Positions 1 through 9,593 of a stretch of 64,000 nucleotides of DNA are shown piece by piece. Origin of the DNA: an uncultured Litoreibacter sp. (GTDB taxonomy: Bacteria; Pseudomonadota; Alphaproteobacteria; Rhodobacterales; Rhodobacteraceae). The stretch is taken from the NCBI GenBank assembly GCA_947504205.1, contig CANNGL010000001.1, forward strand, positions 372,001-436,000, given 5' to 3'. Position numbers and translations under genes: made by a program. Position 1 is the first letter of the stretch. Every line of letters begins with the position of its first letter. The notes beneath the pieces were generated by a model. The model ran no database searches. It saw only the letters and a list, made by a program, of their open reading frames with translations, and was not told the DNA's origin.

Positions 1-1
1 C

Positions 2-421
2 ATACTTTATACGATCCTGTGGTCCTTGGTGGGTTTTGGTCTGCTGTTCGCATTGTTCATCCGGTCAGACATCGATCTGACAGTGGAGGCCGTGCGCAAC
101 CCGACATTCGTGACCTTGTCAGATGGCTCGATCCGGAATGTCTATACCCTGCGTCTGCGCAACAAGCATGGCGAGCCGCGCGATTTCCGGGTGTCGCTTT
201 CCTCCGAAGAAATCCTGCGTATCAATCTTGAAGCTGATCGTCGCAACCTGATCACTGTCGATCCTGACAGCACAACCCAGCAACGTGTCTATGTCACAGC
301 GCGTCCGCAGGATCCTGCAGCACGTCTGGACCGCACGGAGCTCCGCTTCTGGGTCGAAGATATTGAGAGCGGCGAGCGCGCATATCGAAACTCTGTCTTT
401 AATGGAAAGGTGTCACCATGA
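2..421 (+). CDS. ccoG: CcoG (FixG) cbb3 oxidase accessory protein, C-terminal part
   Basis: The reading frame is open at the left edge, so only about the last 139 residues are present. CcoG is a membrane polyferredoxin-like protein that takes part in copper delivery for cbb3-type cytochrome c oxidase. The visible part has one hydrophobic segment (about residues 5-22 of the fragment) followed by the extracytoplasmic beta-rich domain typical of CcoG C-termini, with the family's 'SDGSIRN.Y.LR.RNK' stretch. The ferredoxin cysteines lie upstream of the window. Its TGA overlaps the ATG of ccoH (ATGA). The ccoH, ccoI and ccoS genes that follow make the assignment secure. Confidence 0.93.
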   Translation: MLYTILWSLVGFGLLFALFIRSDIDLTVEAVRNPTFVTLSDGSIRNVYTLRLRNKHGEPRDFRVSLSSEEILRINLEADRRNLITVDPDSTTQQRVYVTARPQDPAARLDRTELRFWVEDIESGERAYRNSVFNGKVSP

Positions 422-876
422 CCGAAGCACGTCCTTTGACAGGTCGCAAAGTTCTGCTGATCGTCTGCTCAGCTTTTGCAGTGATCATCGCCGTGAATCT
501 GACGCTTGCGTTCAAGGCTGTTTCGACGTTTCCCGGGTTGGAGACACGAAATTCATATGTGGCCAGCCAATCCTTTGATGCCGACCGCTCTGCACAGCTG
601 GCCTTGGGTTGGGATGTATCAGCAACTGCGCAGGAGGACACGCTGCGCCTGAGTATTCGCAAGGATGGTCAACCGGTCGAGGCTGAAATCGCTTCAGCCG
701 TTTTGGGTCGTGCGACCAATGTGGCGCAGGATCAGACCCCTGAATTGGTTTTCGACGGTCAGGATTTCACAGCTCCCGTCCAGCTTGCGGCTGGCAATTG
801 GAACCTGAGGCTGGTCGCGCTCGCTGAAGACGGCACCGAGTTCCGACAACGGGTTATCGTGAAGGTCCGCCGGTGA
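418..876 (+). CDS. ccoH: CcoH (FixH) cbb3 oxidase assembly protein
   Basis: 152 residues, the usual FixH/CcoH length. One N-terminal transmembrane helix (about residues 11-32) anchors a periplasm-facing domain. FixH family members are needed for stable assembly of cbb3 cytochrome oxidase. The NSYVASQSFD stretch just after the membrane helix resembles the conserved region near the membrane in this family. The ATG overlaps the ccoG stop by 4 bp and the TGA overlaps the GTG of ccoI by 4 bp, so translation of the three genes is probably coupled. Position between ccoG and ccoI is the standard order. Confidence 0.93.
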   Translation: MTEARPLTGRKVLLIVCSAFAVIIAVNLTLAFKAVSTFPGLETRNSYVASQSFDADRSAQLALGWDVSATAQEDTLRLSIRKDGQPVEAEIASAVLGRATNVAQDQTPELVFDGQDFTAPVQLAAGNWNLRLVALAEDGTEFRQRVIVKVRR

Positions 877-3029
877 CCGCAAGCGTTCAGATATCCGCTT
901 GCCCGGCCTGCGCGGCAGCCCCCCTCGCACGCGAGATTGCTGGCAAAAGCGCTCTGCAGGGCGATGTTGTACTCAGCATTCCGAGCCTGCATTGCGCGGC
1001 CTGTATCGGTGCTGTTGAGCGTCGTCTCATGGCCGTTCCGGGTGTCCGGGCGGCTCGTGTGAACCTGAGCCGCAAGCGGGTCAGTATTGACGGGGTCGCG
1101 CTGGATGCACCCATGATGATCGAGGCTTTGCAACAAGTGGGGTACGAGGCCCAAGAGCTTGATGCTTCAATGATGGCATCTGTTGAAACGGATGCCGCAG
1201 GGCGCGCATTGCTTGTTCGGCTGGCTGTTGCCGGGTTCGCGATGATGAATGTCATGCTGTTTTCCGTCGCGGTCTGGTCCGGGGCATCTGAGGCCACGCG
1301 CCTGATGTTTCATTGGATATCCGCGGCAATCGCGGTGCCGACGCTAGCCTTTTCCGGACAGGTATTTTTCGGATCGGCATGGCGTGCCCTGAAGGTCTGG
1401 CGCCTGAACATGGATGTGCCAATTTCGCTGGCGATCATCCTGGCCGCACTGATGTCTCTTTACGAAACCGTACTTGGCGGAGAGCAAGTTTATTTTGATG
1501 CAGCCTTGTCTCTGACATTCTTTTTGCTTGTTGGTCGATATCTGGATCATCGCACACGCATCGCTGCCCGTTCCGCTGCGCAGGAACTCAGCGCACTGGA
1601 AATTCCCAGGGCGCAGCGTCTCGTCGACGGGCGCCTGGAAACGGTGGATGTCGCGGATCTTCTGGTTGGTGATCAGATTTCCGTTCTCACGGGGATGCGC
1701 GTGCCGGTTGACGGCGTAGTCGTCGAAGGTTCGGCGGAAGTAGATCGCGCTCTGTTGACGGGCGAAAGCCGTCCGATCCCGGTTGGCGTTGGGGCGACAG
1801 TTTCGGCAGGTGAGGTGAACCTCACGGCCCCTCTGACATTGCGCGTGACAGCGGTGGGTGAAGATACGACGCTCAGACGCATGGCGGCGCTTGTCGAGGT
1901 CGCGGAAAACGCGCGCAACAAATATACGGCACTGGCCGATCGCGCCGCGCAGATTTATGCACCCTTGGTCCATATTCTGGCTCTTTTGGCTTTCATTGGC
2001 TGGATCACCTATGACGGGGACTTCAACCACGCCCTGAACGTGGCAATCGCCGTCTTGATCATCACATGCCCCTGCGCACTTGGCTTGGCCGTGCCTGCGG
2101 TGATGACGGCGGCTTCTGGCAATCTATTTCGTCGTGGGTTGCTGGTTAAGACTGGCACAGCCTTGGAGCGCTTGGCCGAGGTCGACACAGTCGTTTTTGA
2201 CAAGACTGGCACATTGACCGAGGGGCAGGCCCGGCTCGACCTGTCGGTGATGCCCGCGGAAGAACTTGCCGTCTTGATGGCTTTGGCCCAAGCCTCAAAC
2301 CACCCCGTGTCGCGGGCTATTTTGCAAGCCGTACCCGATGGTATTTCACCTGCCACGCTGAACGATGTGACCGAGCATCCCGGACTTGGGATCTCAGCGA
2401 CATGGAACGGCAGCAACGTTCGGCTGGGCAAAGGGGAGTGGCTGGGTGCGCCTTCGTCTCCGGCGCTTGCTATCGGAGAGAAATCAGCACGGACGCTGGA
2501 TTTTGCAGAAACGCTGCGCGATGGCGCGCGAGATGCGGTTCAGGGTTTTGCGTCACGTGGATTGCCGGTGCTTGTTTTGTCAGGCGATGGAGCAGAGGCG
2601 GTCGAAAAGGTGTCGAACGCTCTTGAGGCGGATGAAGCTCATGCTGATATGAGCCCGCAGGAAAAACAGGCCATGATCGAAAGGCTGGCACGTGAAGGCC
2701 GCAAGGTTCTGATGGTGGGCGATGGCTTGAACGATACGGCTGCCTTGGCGCAGGCCCATGCGTCGATCTCTCCCGCGTCGGCTCTGGATGCGTCCCGCGC
2801 AGCATCCGATATCGTGTTGCTGGGCCTGTCTTTGAGCGGTCTGCCAGACGCCTTTGACGTGGCCGTCTCGGCCCGGGCGCGCGTGAAAGAGAACTTTGGC
2901 ATTGCGGCGAGCTATAACATGATCGCCGTGCCCGTTGCCTTGGCTGGCTTTGCCACACCGCTCGCTGCTGCCATCGCAATGTCTGCTTCGTCGATCACTG
3001 TTCTTCTGAATGCTTTGCGTGTGAGGTGA
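873..3029 (+). CDS. ccoI: CcoI (FixI) copper-exporting P1B-type ATPase
   Basis: 718 residues, GTG start inside the ccoH stop (GTGA). This is the copper P-type ATPase that supplies copper for cbb3 oxidase. An N-terminal CPAC motif (Cys10, Cys13) precedes a heavy-metal-associated domain with CAAC (Cys41, Cys44). Further motifs are TGES near residue 295 (actuator), the CPC transmembrane metal site at 399-401, DKTGT at 443-447 with the phosphorylated Asp, and GDGLND near 616-621 in the hinge. All catalytic motifs are intact, with about eight membrane helices. The cco context separates it from a general CopA exporter; FixI-type pumps are slow exporters used for oxidase metallation. Confidence 0.96.
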   Translation: MTASVQISACPACAAAPLAREIAGKSALQGDVVLSIPSLHCAACIGAVERRLMAVPGVRAARVNLSRKRVSIDGVALDAPMMIEALQQVGYEAQELDASMMASVETDAAGRALLVRLAVAGFAMMNVMLFSVAVWSGASEATRLMFHWISAAIAVPTLAFSGQVFFGSAWRALKVWRLNMDVPISLAIILAALMSLYETVLGGEQVYFDAALSLTFFLLVGRYLDHRTRIAARSAAQELSALEIPRAQRLVDGRLETVDVADLLVGDQISVLTGMRVPVDGVVVEGSAEVDRALLTGESRPIPVGVGATVSAGEVNLTAPLTLRVTAVGEDTTLRRMAALVEVAENARNKYTALADRAAQIYAPLVHILALLAFIGWITYDGDFNHALNVAIAVLIITCPCALGLAVPAVMTAASGNLFRRGLLVKTGTALERLAEVDTVVFDKTGTLTEGQARLDLSVMPAEELAVLMALAQASNHPVSRAILQAVPDGISPATLNDVTEHPGLGISATWNGSNVRLGKGEWLGAPSSPALAIGEKSARTLDFAETLRDGARDAVQGFASRGLPVLVLSGDGAEAVEKVSNALEADEAHADMSPQEKQAMIERLAREGRKVLMVGDGLNDTAALAQAHASISPASALDASRAASDIVLLGLSLSGLPDAFDVAVSARARVKENFGIAASYNMIAVPVALAGFATPLAAAIAMSASSITVLLNALRVR

Positions 3030-3033
3030 ACCG

Positions 3034-3195
3034 ATGAATGTTCTGTTTATCTTGGTTCCGGTGTCGCTAAGTCTGGCGGGTTTGGGGCTTCTCGCCTTCC
3101 TCTGGTCATTGCGTGCACGGCAATATGACGACCTCGACGGCGATGCTTGGCGGATATTGCTTGAGGATGAAACGACTGATCAAGAGGATCAGTAG
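3034..3195 (+). CDS. ccoS: CcoS (FixS) cbb3 oxidase maturation protein
   Basis: A 53-residue protein starting with ATG 4 bp after ccoI. It has one N-terminal transmembrane helix (about residues 4-24), then a short polar tail containing the CcoS signature 'R.RQYDDLDGDAWRIL' and an acidic end. CcoS is needed for loading redox cofactors into cbb3 oxidase. It is the last gene of the cco maturation operon. Its last 7 bp overlap the 3' end of tamB on the other strand, leaving no room for a terminator between the two genes. Confidence 0.93.
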   Translation: MNVLFILVPVSLSLAGLGLLAFLWSLRARQYDDLDGDAWRILLEDETTDQEDQ

Positions 3196-6100
3196 TCGCG
3201 CTCGAAATATATGCCGATACCGCTCTCGCCATCCTGACCAATCGACCCGCGCGCCTTCAGTGATGGGGTCAGGTCAATGTTCAGCGAAACCTCTGCCGAG
3301 CCATCTGTCCCTGTGGTGACATCTGTATAGATATTGTCCGTCAGGTATTTGCCCACACGCAGAGCGGTGTTGCCTTCGTCATCGGTTGTGACGTCCAGAT
3401 CATCCAGATTGAAGCTGCGTCGCAGCCGGGAGACGATGCTTTCCCCGCCACGCCCGGCAAGCGTCGCCACGGCATTTGCCAGTTGCAGCGCCTGAAATGC
3501 CGACAGTTGGGAGACATCGCGGCGGAAGAAGATTTGTGCAAGAATTTCATCCTGTGGTGCGTCGGGTGAGGACTCGAACCGTACTTCTGGCGAAGAGACG
3601 CGACCTTCGATGATAACGCTGGCGGTGCCATTGCCGGTGCGGGTCTGGGCCAAGAAGCGTATGAACGGGTCGAAATCGCCCTGAAGCTGGATTGACCCTT
3701 CATCGAGTTGAAAGCGTTTTTCCAATACGTCAAGACGTCCACGGACCAGATCGAACCGCCCGGCGCTGATGACATTCGCGGTGGTGCCTGTGAGGCGCAC
3801 GCGTCCGCCAAGTTCAGCGTCGATGCCGCGTCCGCGCACGAAAATACGAGACGGCGCGTTGATCAGAATATTGAGCCCGTAGACGGGCCCTGAGCGGCTG
3901 TTGGCGGTTGAGCTTTGCCCGATGCCAGCCCGGGCTTGCGTTCGCCTGACTTCGCGGGAAGCTCCGACATGAACGATCTCTGGTATGATCCCGAAGCCTG
4001 ATACACCGCTTGACGGCACAATAATGTTGGTTTCACCCACGTCGATTTGGCCTGCTATCTGCGCACCACCTTGAAGGTTGCCGCGAATTTCAACGGCACC
4101 GTTCAGAATGGTCTCGTAGAGGGTCGGATCGGCCAAGCGAACATCCGAGAGTGAGACTGTAAGTGCGGCTGGCATAGCACCGGTCAGGGTGACTGGGCCG
4201 CGAATGGCAACGCGCCCGCCTGAGGAAACGGCCGCATCGAGGTCTACGCCTACACGTCCGTTATTGATGCTGGCAGTCGCCGAGATTTGGGTCAACGCCA
4301 GTTGAAAGTTCGGCGCGCTGAACCTGCCATTGTTTGTAGATATTGTGCCGGACAGGGCCTCAAGGCTGGGTTGGCCATTCAGGCGCAGATCAAAGCGGGC
4401 GTCGCCTTGAAGGCTGCGCGGCTTCAGGAAAGGTTCAGATAAGCCGAGCGGGGCGTTCCCTGTAATGTCTAAGTCTAACAGACCAGCATTGGTGGCGGTG
4501 CCCGTGACCTTTGCGGTCGTCCCTGCCGGACCAGTCAGGTTTGTGTCAATCTGCCAGTTTTCAGCCTGTTGACGCGCTGTCCCATTCAAAGAAAGCGGGC
4601 CACCTAATTGCGGCACAAAGGGGCGAATATCAGGCAGGCGCGCGGTGTAGCGCAACGCGGGGCTATCCCCGGTGACGCGGCCGGACAGATCGGCGGTCAG
4701 GCCATAGGGCCCGTCAATCTCAGTCTCGACCGTCCAGCCTTCGTCCGATTGTGCCACCACGCCATCCAGTTTGAGCGGTCCGGAATAATTCCTGACAAGT
4801 GGACGGATATCCGGAACGGAAGCAGTGACGTTCAGACGGGCCTGCGGACCTGTTGCACGTCCGGCTACGGTTGCGGTGCTGCCGATAGGGCCATCTGCCG
4901 CAAGATCGACACTCCAGCCACTCGCATTCTGTGTTGCGTTGCCCGACACATTCAGAGAACCAGGCAGCCGCGGTTCGATCTCGGCGAATTCAGCCAGAGT
5001 GAGAGCCAGTTGAACTTCAGAATCGTCAGTTGCGAAGCGCCCGTTTGCAGTCAAATCGATCTGTTCGTTGTTTATCTTCGCGGCCTCCAGCACGGTCCCG
5101 GTTGTGTCCCGTCGTGCAACAATTGAGACGGAGGTTGTGCCTCGCAACACCTTGTCAGCCTGCTCCTGCCCAACCCGAAGATCATCAGTCCGACCATCGA
5201 CCCGAAGGTCAAACTTGCCGCCCAAGGCGACTTGTCCGTCTACTTCAAGCTCCGCGCTACCGGCAATCTCGCGACCGGCCAGTTGGGAAAAGCGGCTCAG
5301 GTCCTGCGTGATTAGGCGCGCGTCAAGATCGGTTTCAAACCCTGTACCCAATGCGCTGATGGTGGCTTCACCCGTCAGGTTTGCGGAAACGGTGTTCAGG
5401 TCAATCTGGCGGATCTCAACCGGCTCACCCTCAAGGTAGGAAATCTGCATCGACCCGTCGACCGCGCTGCCCAACGCCGCGGCCAAGGCGGGATCGGTCG
5501 GATCAAGAGCCTCGGCCTCAAAGTCCACATTTGCCGTCACCCGGCCCAAGGCCCCAACATCCCTGGCCAGATCGCCGCCCGCGATCAGGCGCAGATCGCC
5601 AATCTTTATCTCGTTGCGATCAAGGCCTTGGATGCGCAGCTTTGATGTCCAGCGGTCCGATACCGCGCGGTCGAATTGCACGGAGATATCGGCGCGATCA
5701 ACACGTGTTTCCGCGCCGGGAAGGGGCAGGAGCACTGCATCATCAGCGGCCAGAGTGCCGTCCAGATCGATGCGTTCAGGCCAGAAATCCGGGTTCAGGA
5801 CGGCGGAACCGTTCAGCGTCAGAGCCTCTGCGCTTATCGCAAGTCTAGAGAGATCAAGCGATCCGTCGGCGGCCCGGCGCCCGGCAAGCTCCAGCGCTAC
5901 GTCGTGTCCGAAGAAGGCTTGGTACTGTGGCGCGAACAACGCCGTGACGTCGCCGCCGAGATTTGCTTCAAAGCGCCTTGCGGGCTTTGCACCTTGTTCC
6001 GCTTCCGCGATGAGCCGAACCTGACCGGTCAGGCGATCCCGCCCGTCTGTTGCGATGGCAATATCGGTTACAAAGTCATCAAGGGGACCGTTGCCTTCTA

Positions 6101-6776
6101 TCTGCAAGGTCGTGGCCGGGCGTCCCGGAAGATCAATTAAACGTGCAGCAATCCCGGCCGGCCCCTCGCTGAGATTGATCTTGAGATCCACGATTTGCGT
6201 CTGATCCTCAAAAGCGGCGTCAATCTCAAACTGTCCATCCTGTCCGTCGATCCGGTTTGCGGTCAGATTTGCGCGTCCCGATCCGTCGGCCAGACTGGCG
6301 GAGGCGGCAAAAGTCAGCCGCATTTCTTCGCCCAGAACTGGCGCGCCGAGGATAATCTCGGCCACTTCGAGCGCTTCGATGTCGATAGAGACGGGCAGCT
6401 CCGGCAGTTTGAAATCGCGCGCTTCTGCTTCTGGCATTCTGTCGTCAACGGGTTTTGGTGTGCGGGCCAACTCGATAGAAGCCGCTGATACCCGCTCGAT
6501 GTCGATACGTCCGCGGAGAAGGGCGCTGCGATTCCACCGAAGCACCAGATCGCGCATCGTCAGCCAGATGCCGTCATCATCGGCGATGGTGATGGTCTCG
6601 ATCGTCGCTTCGCTGGATAGTGCGCCGCGAAATCCGTTGATCTGAACATCACGGCCGTCGCCAGCCAAGCTGTCTTGCAAGAGGTTGGTCAAAAAGCCTT
6701 TGTCATCGTCCTGCGCGGAAGCAGCACCAAGACATGTCAGCCAAAGGCCCAAAACAAGGAGGCACAGGCGTATCAT
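3189..6776 (-). CDS. tamB: TamB, translocation and assembly module inner-membrane component
   Basis: 1195 residues. An N-terminal hydrophobic signal/anchor (about residues 1-20) is followed by a very long, repetitive beta-strand region rich in 'LTG.A' and 'DL.ITG' units. The C-terminal 300 residues form the TamB (DUF490) domain, with 'FVRGRGIDAELGGRVRLTG' and the terminal 'LTPSLKARGSIGQDGESGIGIYFERDY' typical of the family. TamB spans the periplasm and works with TamA in outer-membrane protein insertion, and AsmA-like relatives have been linked to lipid transport. It is translationally coupled to tamA (TGATG, one-base overlap). The 3' end overlaps ccoS by 7 bp in convergent orientation. Confidence 0.94.
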   Translation of the reverse strand: MIRLCLLVLGLWLTCLGAASAQDDDKGFLTNLLQDSLAGDGRDVQINGFRGALSSEATIETITIADDDGIWLTMRDLVLRWNRSALLRGRIDIERVSAASIELARTPKPVDDRMPEAEARDFKLPELPVSIDIEALEVAEIILGAPVLGEEMRLTFAASASLADGSGRANLTANRIDGQDGQFEIDAAFEDQTQIVDLKINLSEGPAGIAARLIDLPGRPATTLQIEGNGPLDDFVTDIAIATDGRDRLTGQVRLIAEAEQGAKPARRFEANLGGDVTALFAPQYQAFFGHDVALELAGRRAADGSLDLSRLAISAEALTLNGSAVLNPDFWPERIDLDGTLAADDAVLLPLPGAETRVDRADISVQFDRAVSDRWTSKLRIQGLDRNEIKIGDLRLIAGGDLARDVGALGRVTANVDFEAEALDPTDPALAAALGSAVDGSMQISYLEGEPVEIRQIDLNTVSANLTGEATISALGTGFETDLDARLITQDLSRFSQLAGREIAGSAELEVDGQVALGGKFDLRVDGRTDDLRVGQEQADKVLRGTTSVSIVARRDTTGTVLEAAKINNEQIDLTANGRFATDDSEVQLALTLAEFAEIEPRLPGSLNVSGNATQNASGWSVDLAADGPIGSTATVAGRATGPQARLNVTASVPDIRPLVRNYSGPLKLDGVVAQSDEGWTVETEIDGPYGLTADLSGRVTGDSPALRYTARLPDIRPFVPQLGGPLSLNGTARQQAENWQIDTNLTGPAGTTAKVTGTATNAGLLDLDITGNAPLGLSEPFLKPRSLQGDARFDLRLNGQPSLEALSGTISTNNGRFSAPNFQLALTQISATASINNGRVGVDLDAAVSSGGRVAIRGPVTLTGAMPAALTVSLSDVRLADPTLYETILNGAVEIRGNLQGGAQIAGQIDVGETNIIVPSSGVSGFGIIPEIVHVGASREVRRTQARAGIGQSSTANSRSGPVYGLNILINAPSRIFVRGRGIDAELGGRVRLTGTTANVISAGRFDLVRGRLDVLEKRFQLDEGSIQLQGDFDPFIRFLAQTRTGNGTASVIIEGRVSSPEVRFESSPDAPQDEILAQIFFRRDVSQLSAFQALQLANAVATLAGRGGESIVSRLRRSFNLDDLDVTTDDEGNTALRVGKYLTDNIYTDVTTGTDGSAEVSLNIDLTPSLKARGSIGQDGESGIGIYFERDY

Positions 6777-8575
6777 CAGAAGGCCTGCCCAATGCCGATA
6801 TAGACCTCAAAACCGTTATTGTCGCCGGGTCCGCTGACCGGAAGCCCAACGTCCAAACGGATCGGGCCGATGCCGGTGTCGTAGCGGATGCCGACGCCTG
6901 CGCCACTGTGCCATTCGCCGGTCGAACCATCGGGAAAGGCTTCCGGCCCGATATAGCCGAGATCGTAGAAGCCGGCGACGCTCAGCTTGTCGCCGGTCTT
7001 TAGGCGAATTTCGCCGGACAGGCCCAGGAAAGATCGTCCTCCGACCTCGTTACCGCCACCCAAGTCAACGCCGAGCGACTGGTACTCTTGCCCTCGGACG
7101 GTCCCGCCGCCGCCGGAGTAAAACAGAAAATCCGCCGGGGCCGTGTTCAGCCCGGGGCCTGTGACCGAGCCCAGCTGGCCCCGAAGCGCAAATGTAAGCC
7201 GGTCGTCTCTGCCCACTGATTTATATCCGCGGATATCGGCATAGGTGCGTAGGCCGTTCTCGGTGCCGCGCAGGCTATAGAATGGCGTCAGGCTCAATTC
7301 AGCGTAATAGCCTTCTGTCGCGCTCAATCGATCATTGCGGTAATCGAACACAGCCGATGCAGGTGCCGTCAGAATGGAATAGGAACGTGTGCCGAAGGCA
7401 TCGGTTGTATCCGCAGTGCGAAAGCCCAATCCGAATGTATATGTGCGCTTTTCTGTGGCATAGCGTTTGATGCCTGCCTCAAGCGAGAACTGCTTGGATT
7501 GGAAATTCACCTCATCGAGGCGTTCAAGTTCGGTTGCGATGAAGAAATCAGTATCTTCGTTGAATGTGGCAGGGCGGTCGATGCGCACGCCAATCCTATA
7601 GTCAGTGCCGCCGCTTTGTCCGCCGATCCCGGAAACGTCGCCCTCTATCCGAAACCGCTCTGCGCCCCCCAGCAGATTGCGATGCAGCCAGAAGGCAGAT
7701 AATCCGAGCCCCTCCAGCGAGGAGATTTCCGCGCCAAACCCGATGCGGCGCGGTGGCGCTTCGACCACCTGTGCTGTCACATCGATGGTGTTATTCGGGC
7801 CGATCTCTTCTGCCTCGGTCAGGGCTACGACCCGGAATGTCCCTGTGCGCCGCAGTCGGGTTGTCGCGCGGTCGATCTCTTCGGGAGAAAAGACCTTGCC
7901 GGTAGGCAGTCCTGCAATTTTTTCGACGCGGCGGGTGCGGACATCTTCGTTGCCAGTGATGATCAGTCGGCCAAACCGAAGCTGAGGGCCCGGATCAAGC
8001 GCTATCTGTGCGTCAAGCTGCGCTTGTTCGTGCCGTGCTGTGATCCTCTGGTCTGAAACGCGGGCCTTCGCGTATCCTTTGGCCCGCCACCCATCTATCC
8101 CGGCAGCAGCGGTATCCCGCAGGATATCGACACGGGCGATTGCACCCGGCCTGAAATCTTCGGGCAGTTCGGTGTCCAATGCGACCGGCGCGATAGTTGC
8201 GCGGCCAAAGCGAAAGGCGGGGCCGGGCCTGACACTGATTGTTGCCGCCCGTATCGAGGCCGGTGGGTTGATCGGGGAGATGCCAGCAGCTTCGCGCCCG
8301 TCGAGCTGGATTGTGACGACCGGAGCATAGTGGCCATATCTGTAGAGCGCGGTGACAAGGCGCTGATAATCCGCTTTGGCGGCCGCCAGTACGTCCTGAG
8401 AATTTTTCGGTTCACCGGTTTGAAGCGCGACCAGCAGCGACGCCGCTTCCAAGTCTGCGTTCAAATCTTCATTATCAAGGGTCGAGCGAATTTTAACATC
8501 AAGCGCCGCGACCTGTGACGCCACAAGAACAGCGCAGAGGGTCAGATATCGCAGGGCCGTCCTAATGCGGATCAT
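6776..8575 (-). CDS. tamA: TamA, Omp85-family outer-membrane assembly protein
   Basis: 599 residues with an N-terminal signal peptide (about 1-24). Periplasmic POTRA domains cover roughly residues 40-290, and an Omp85 (bacterial surface antigen) beta-barrel fills the C-terminal half, ending in the aromatic 'YIGIGQAF'. The barrel contains 'GGGGTVRGQEYQSLG', matching the Omp85 'VRGY/F' lid-lock motif, here VRGQ. It forms the outer-membrane half of the translocation and assembly module with TamB directly downstream, and the stop/start overlap supports co-translation. BamA is unlikely because of the length, the TamB partner and the absence of a bam/lpx context. Confidence 0.94.
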   Translation of the reverse strand: MIRIRTALRYLTLCAVLVASQVAALDVKIRSTLDNEDLNADLEAASLLVALQTGEPKNSQDVLAAAKADYQRLVTALYRYGHYAPVVTIQLDGREAAGISPINPPASIRAATISVRPGPAFRFGRATIAPVALDTELPEDFRPGAIARVDILRDTAAAGIDGWRAKGYAKARVSDQRITARHEQAQLDAQIALDPGPQLRFGRLIITGNEDVRTRRVEKIAGLPTGKVFSPEEIDRATTRLRRTGTFRVVALTEAEEIGPNNTIDVTAQVVEAPPRRIGFGAEISSLEGLGLSAFWLHRNLLGGAERFRIEGDVSGIGGQSGGTDYRIGVRIDRPATFNEDTDFFIATELERLDEVNFQSKQFSLEAGIKRYATEKRTYTFGLGFRTADTTDAFGTRSYSILTAPASAVFDYRNDRLSATEGYYAELSLTPFYSLRGTENGLRTYADIRGYKSVGRDDRLTFALRGQLGSVTGPGLNTAPADFLFYSGGGGTVRGQEYQSLGVDLGGGNEVGGRSFLGLSGEIRLKTGDKLSVAGFYDLGYIGPEAFPDGSTGEWHSGAGVGIRYDTGIGPIRLDVGLPVSGPGDNNGFEVYIGIGQAF

Positions 8576-8694
8576 TGCTTGATCATTCCGGTCTCAACAA
8601 ATCGCGTGATGCGCGCCGAAGCGAGCTGACACTACTCAATAGCGGAACGACGTAAAAAGTTCCCCACCTAGGGATGTTCTACGGTAAGCGTGAC

Positions 8695-8729
8695 ACGAAG
8701 AAAACAGATCGCGCGATCACGATCTGTTA
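8695..8729 (-). terminator. Rho-independent terminator of the first liv operon
   Basis: A perfect 9-bp stem (8703-8711 with 8720-8728, loop of 8) overlaps the livF TAA. Read on the minus strand it is followed by TTTTCTTC. It fits an intrinsic terminator for the binding-protein/livHMGF operon and separates it from tamA, which begins about 120 bp further on. Confidence 0.7.
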
Positions 8730-9593
8730 CCCGCCGAGGAAAAGTCGCCCGACATCCGGATTGTCGAGCAGGTCATCGCCTTTGCCCGCAATAGCCAGCT
8801 CGCCAGAAACCAGAACATAACCGATATCGGCAAACTCCAGTCCCTTTTTCGCGTTTTGCTCAACCATGACGATGGTTTTGCCCTCGACTTCCTGCAGGTC
8901 GCGCAAAATCTCGAAAACCATGTCGATGAAACGTGGCTCGAGCCCGATGGAGGGTTCATCAACCAGTAGGATTTCAGGGTCCATAACCAAAGCGCGACTG
9001 ATCTCCAGCAAACGCCGCTCGCCACCCGACAGAACCTTGGCCTGATGTTTGCGGCGTGCAGCTAGCCTCGGGTACTTGTCGAATATCTTTTCTGCGGCTT
9101 CCTTGGCGCGGGCAGGTTGGTCTTTCAGAAAGCCACCCATCCAGAGGTTTTCTTCCACTGTCATACCCGGAAAGACGGATTTGTCCTGCAAGATGTAAGC
9201 AATTCCTGCTTCGCTCAACTTTGACGAGGGCGACAGCTTGCCGATTTCCCGTTTGTCTGGGCCGTCCCCGACCAAAACTTCGCCAGAGAAGATATTGTTG
9301 AACCCGAAAATCGCATGAAGGATCGTCGATTTTCCCGCTCCGTTTGGCCCGATCAGGCAAAGCGATTGCTTGCGCGCAACGTGTAGGTCGATGTTGTGCA
9401 AGATTTCCATCTTGCCGTAACCGGCCCGCAGGTTGTTCAAAGACAGATATGGATCGTTGTTGGCCAGCGCGAGCAAGTCTTCGACTTGAACCTCTTGCGC
9501 AATAGCAGCAGCTTGCGCCGTGACGGCTTCGACTGAAATGACCGTATCGACCGACCCGCCGTGATACCCGGTGGTTTTCTTCTTATCAGCCAT
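8727..9593 (-). CDS. livF: Branched-chain amino-acid-type ABC transporter ATPase (LivF-like)
   Basis: 288 residues from the ATG at 9593, which forms TGATG with the livG stop; a TTG three bases earlier is less likely. ABC motifs are complete: Walker A GPNGAGKST (82-90), signature LSGGE (188-192), Walker B ILLVDEP (208-214) and the H-loop region replaced by the LivF-type 'VEQNA'. It powers uptake with LivG, LivM and LivH upstream. Compared with the usual 230-240-residue LivF, an extra N-terminal stretch of about 48 residues, rich in Ala/Val/Glu, precedes the first strand. Substrate specificity cannot be read from the ATPase; amino acids or other small carboxylates are possible. Confidence 0.9.
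   Translation of the reverse strand: MADKKKTTGYHGGSVDTVISVEAVTAQAAAIAQEVQVEDLLALANNDPYLSLNNLRAGYGKMEILHNIDLHVARKQSLCLIGPNGAGKSTILHAIFGFNNIFSGEVLVGDGPDKREIGKLSPSSKLSEAGIAYILQDKSVFPGMTVEENLWMGGFLKDQPARAKEAAEKIFDKYPRLAARRKHQAKVLSGGERRLLEISRALVMDPEILLVDEPSIGLEPRFIDMVFEILRDLQEVEGKTIVMVEQNAKKGLEFADIGYVLVSGELAIAGKGDDLLDNPDVGRLFLGG

Noticed and set aside
1344-2030. 228-codon minus-strand frame inside ccoI
   Set aside because: Antisense to conserved P-type ATPase motifs; no start signal.
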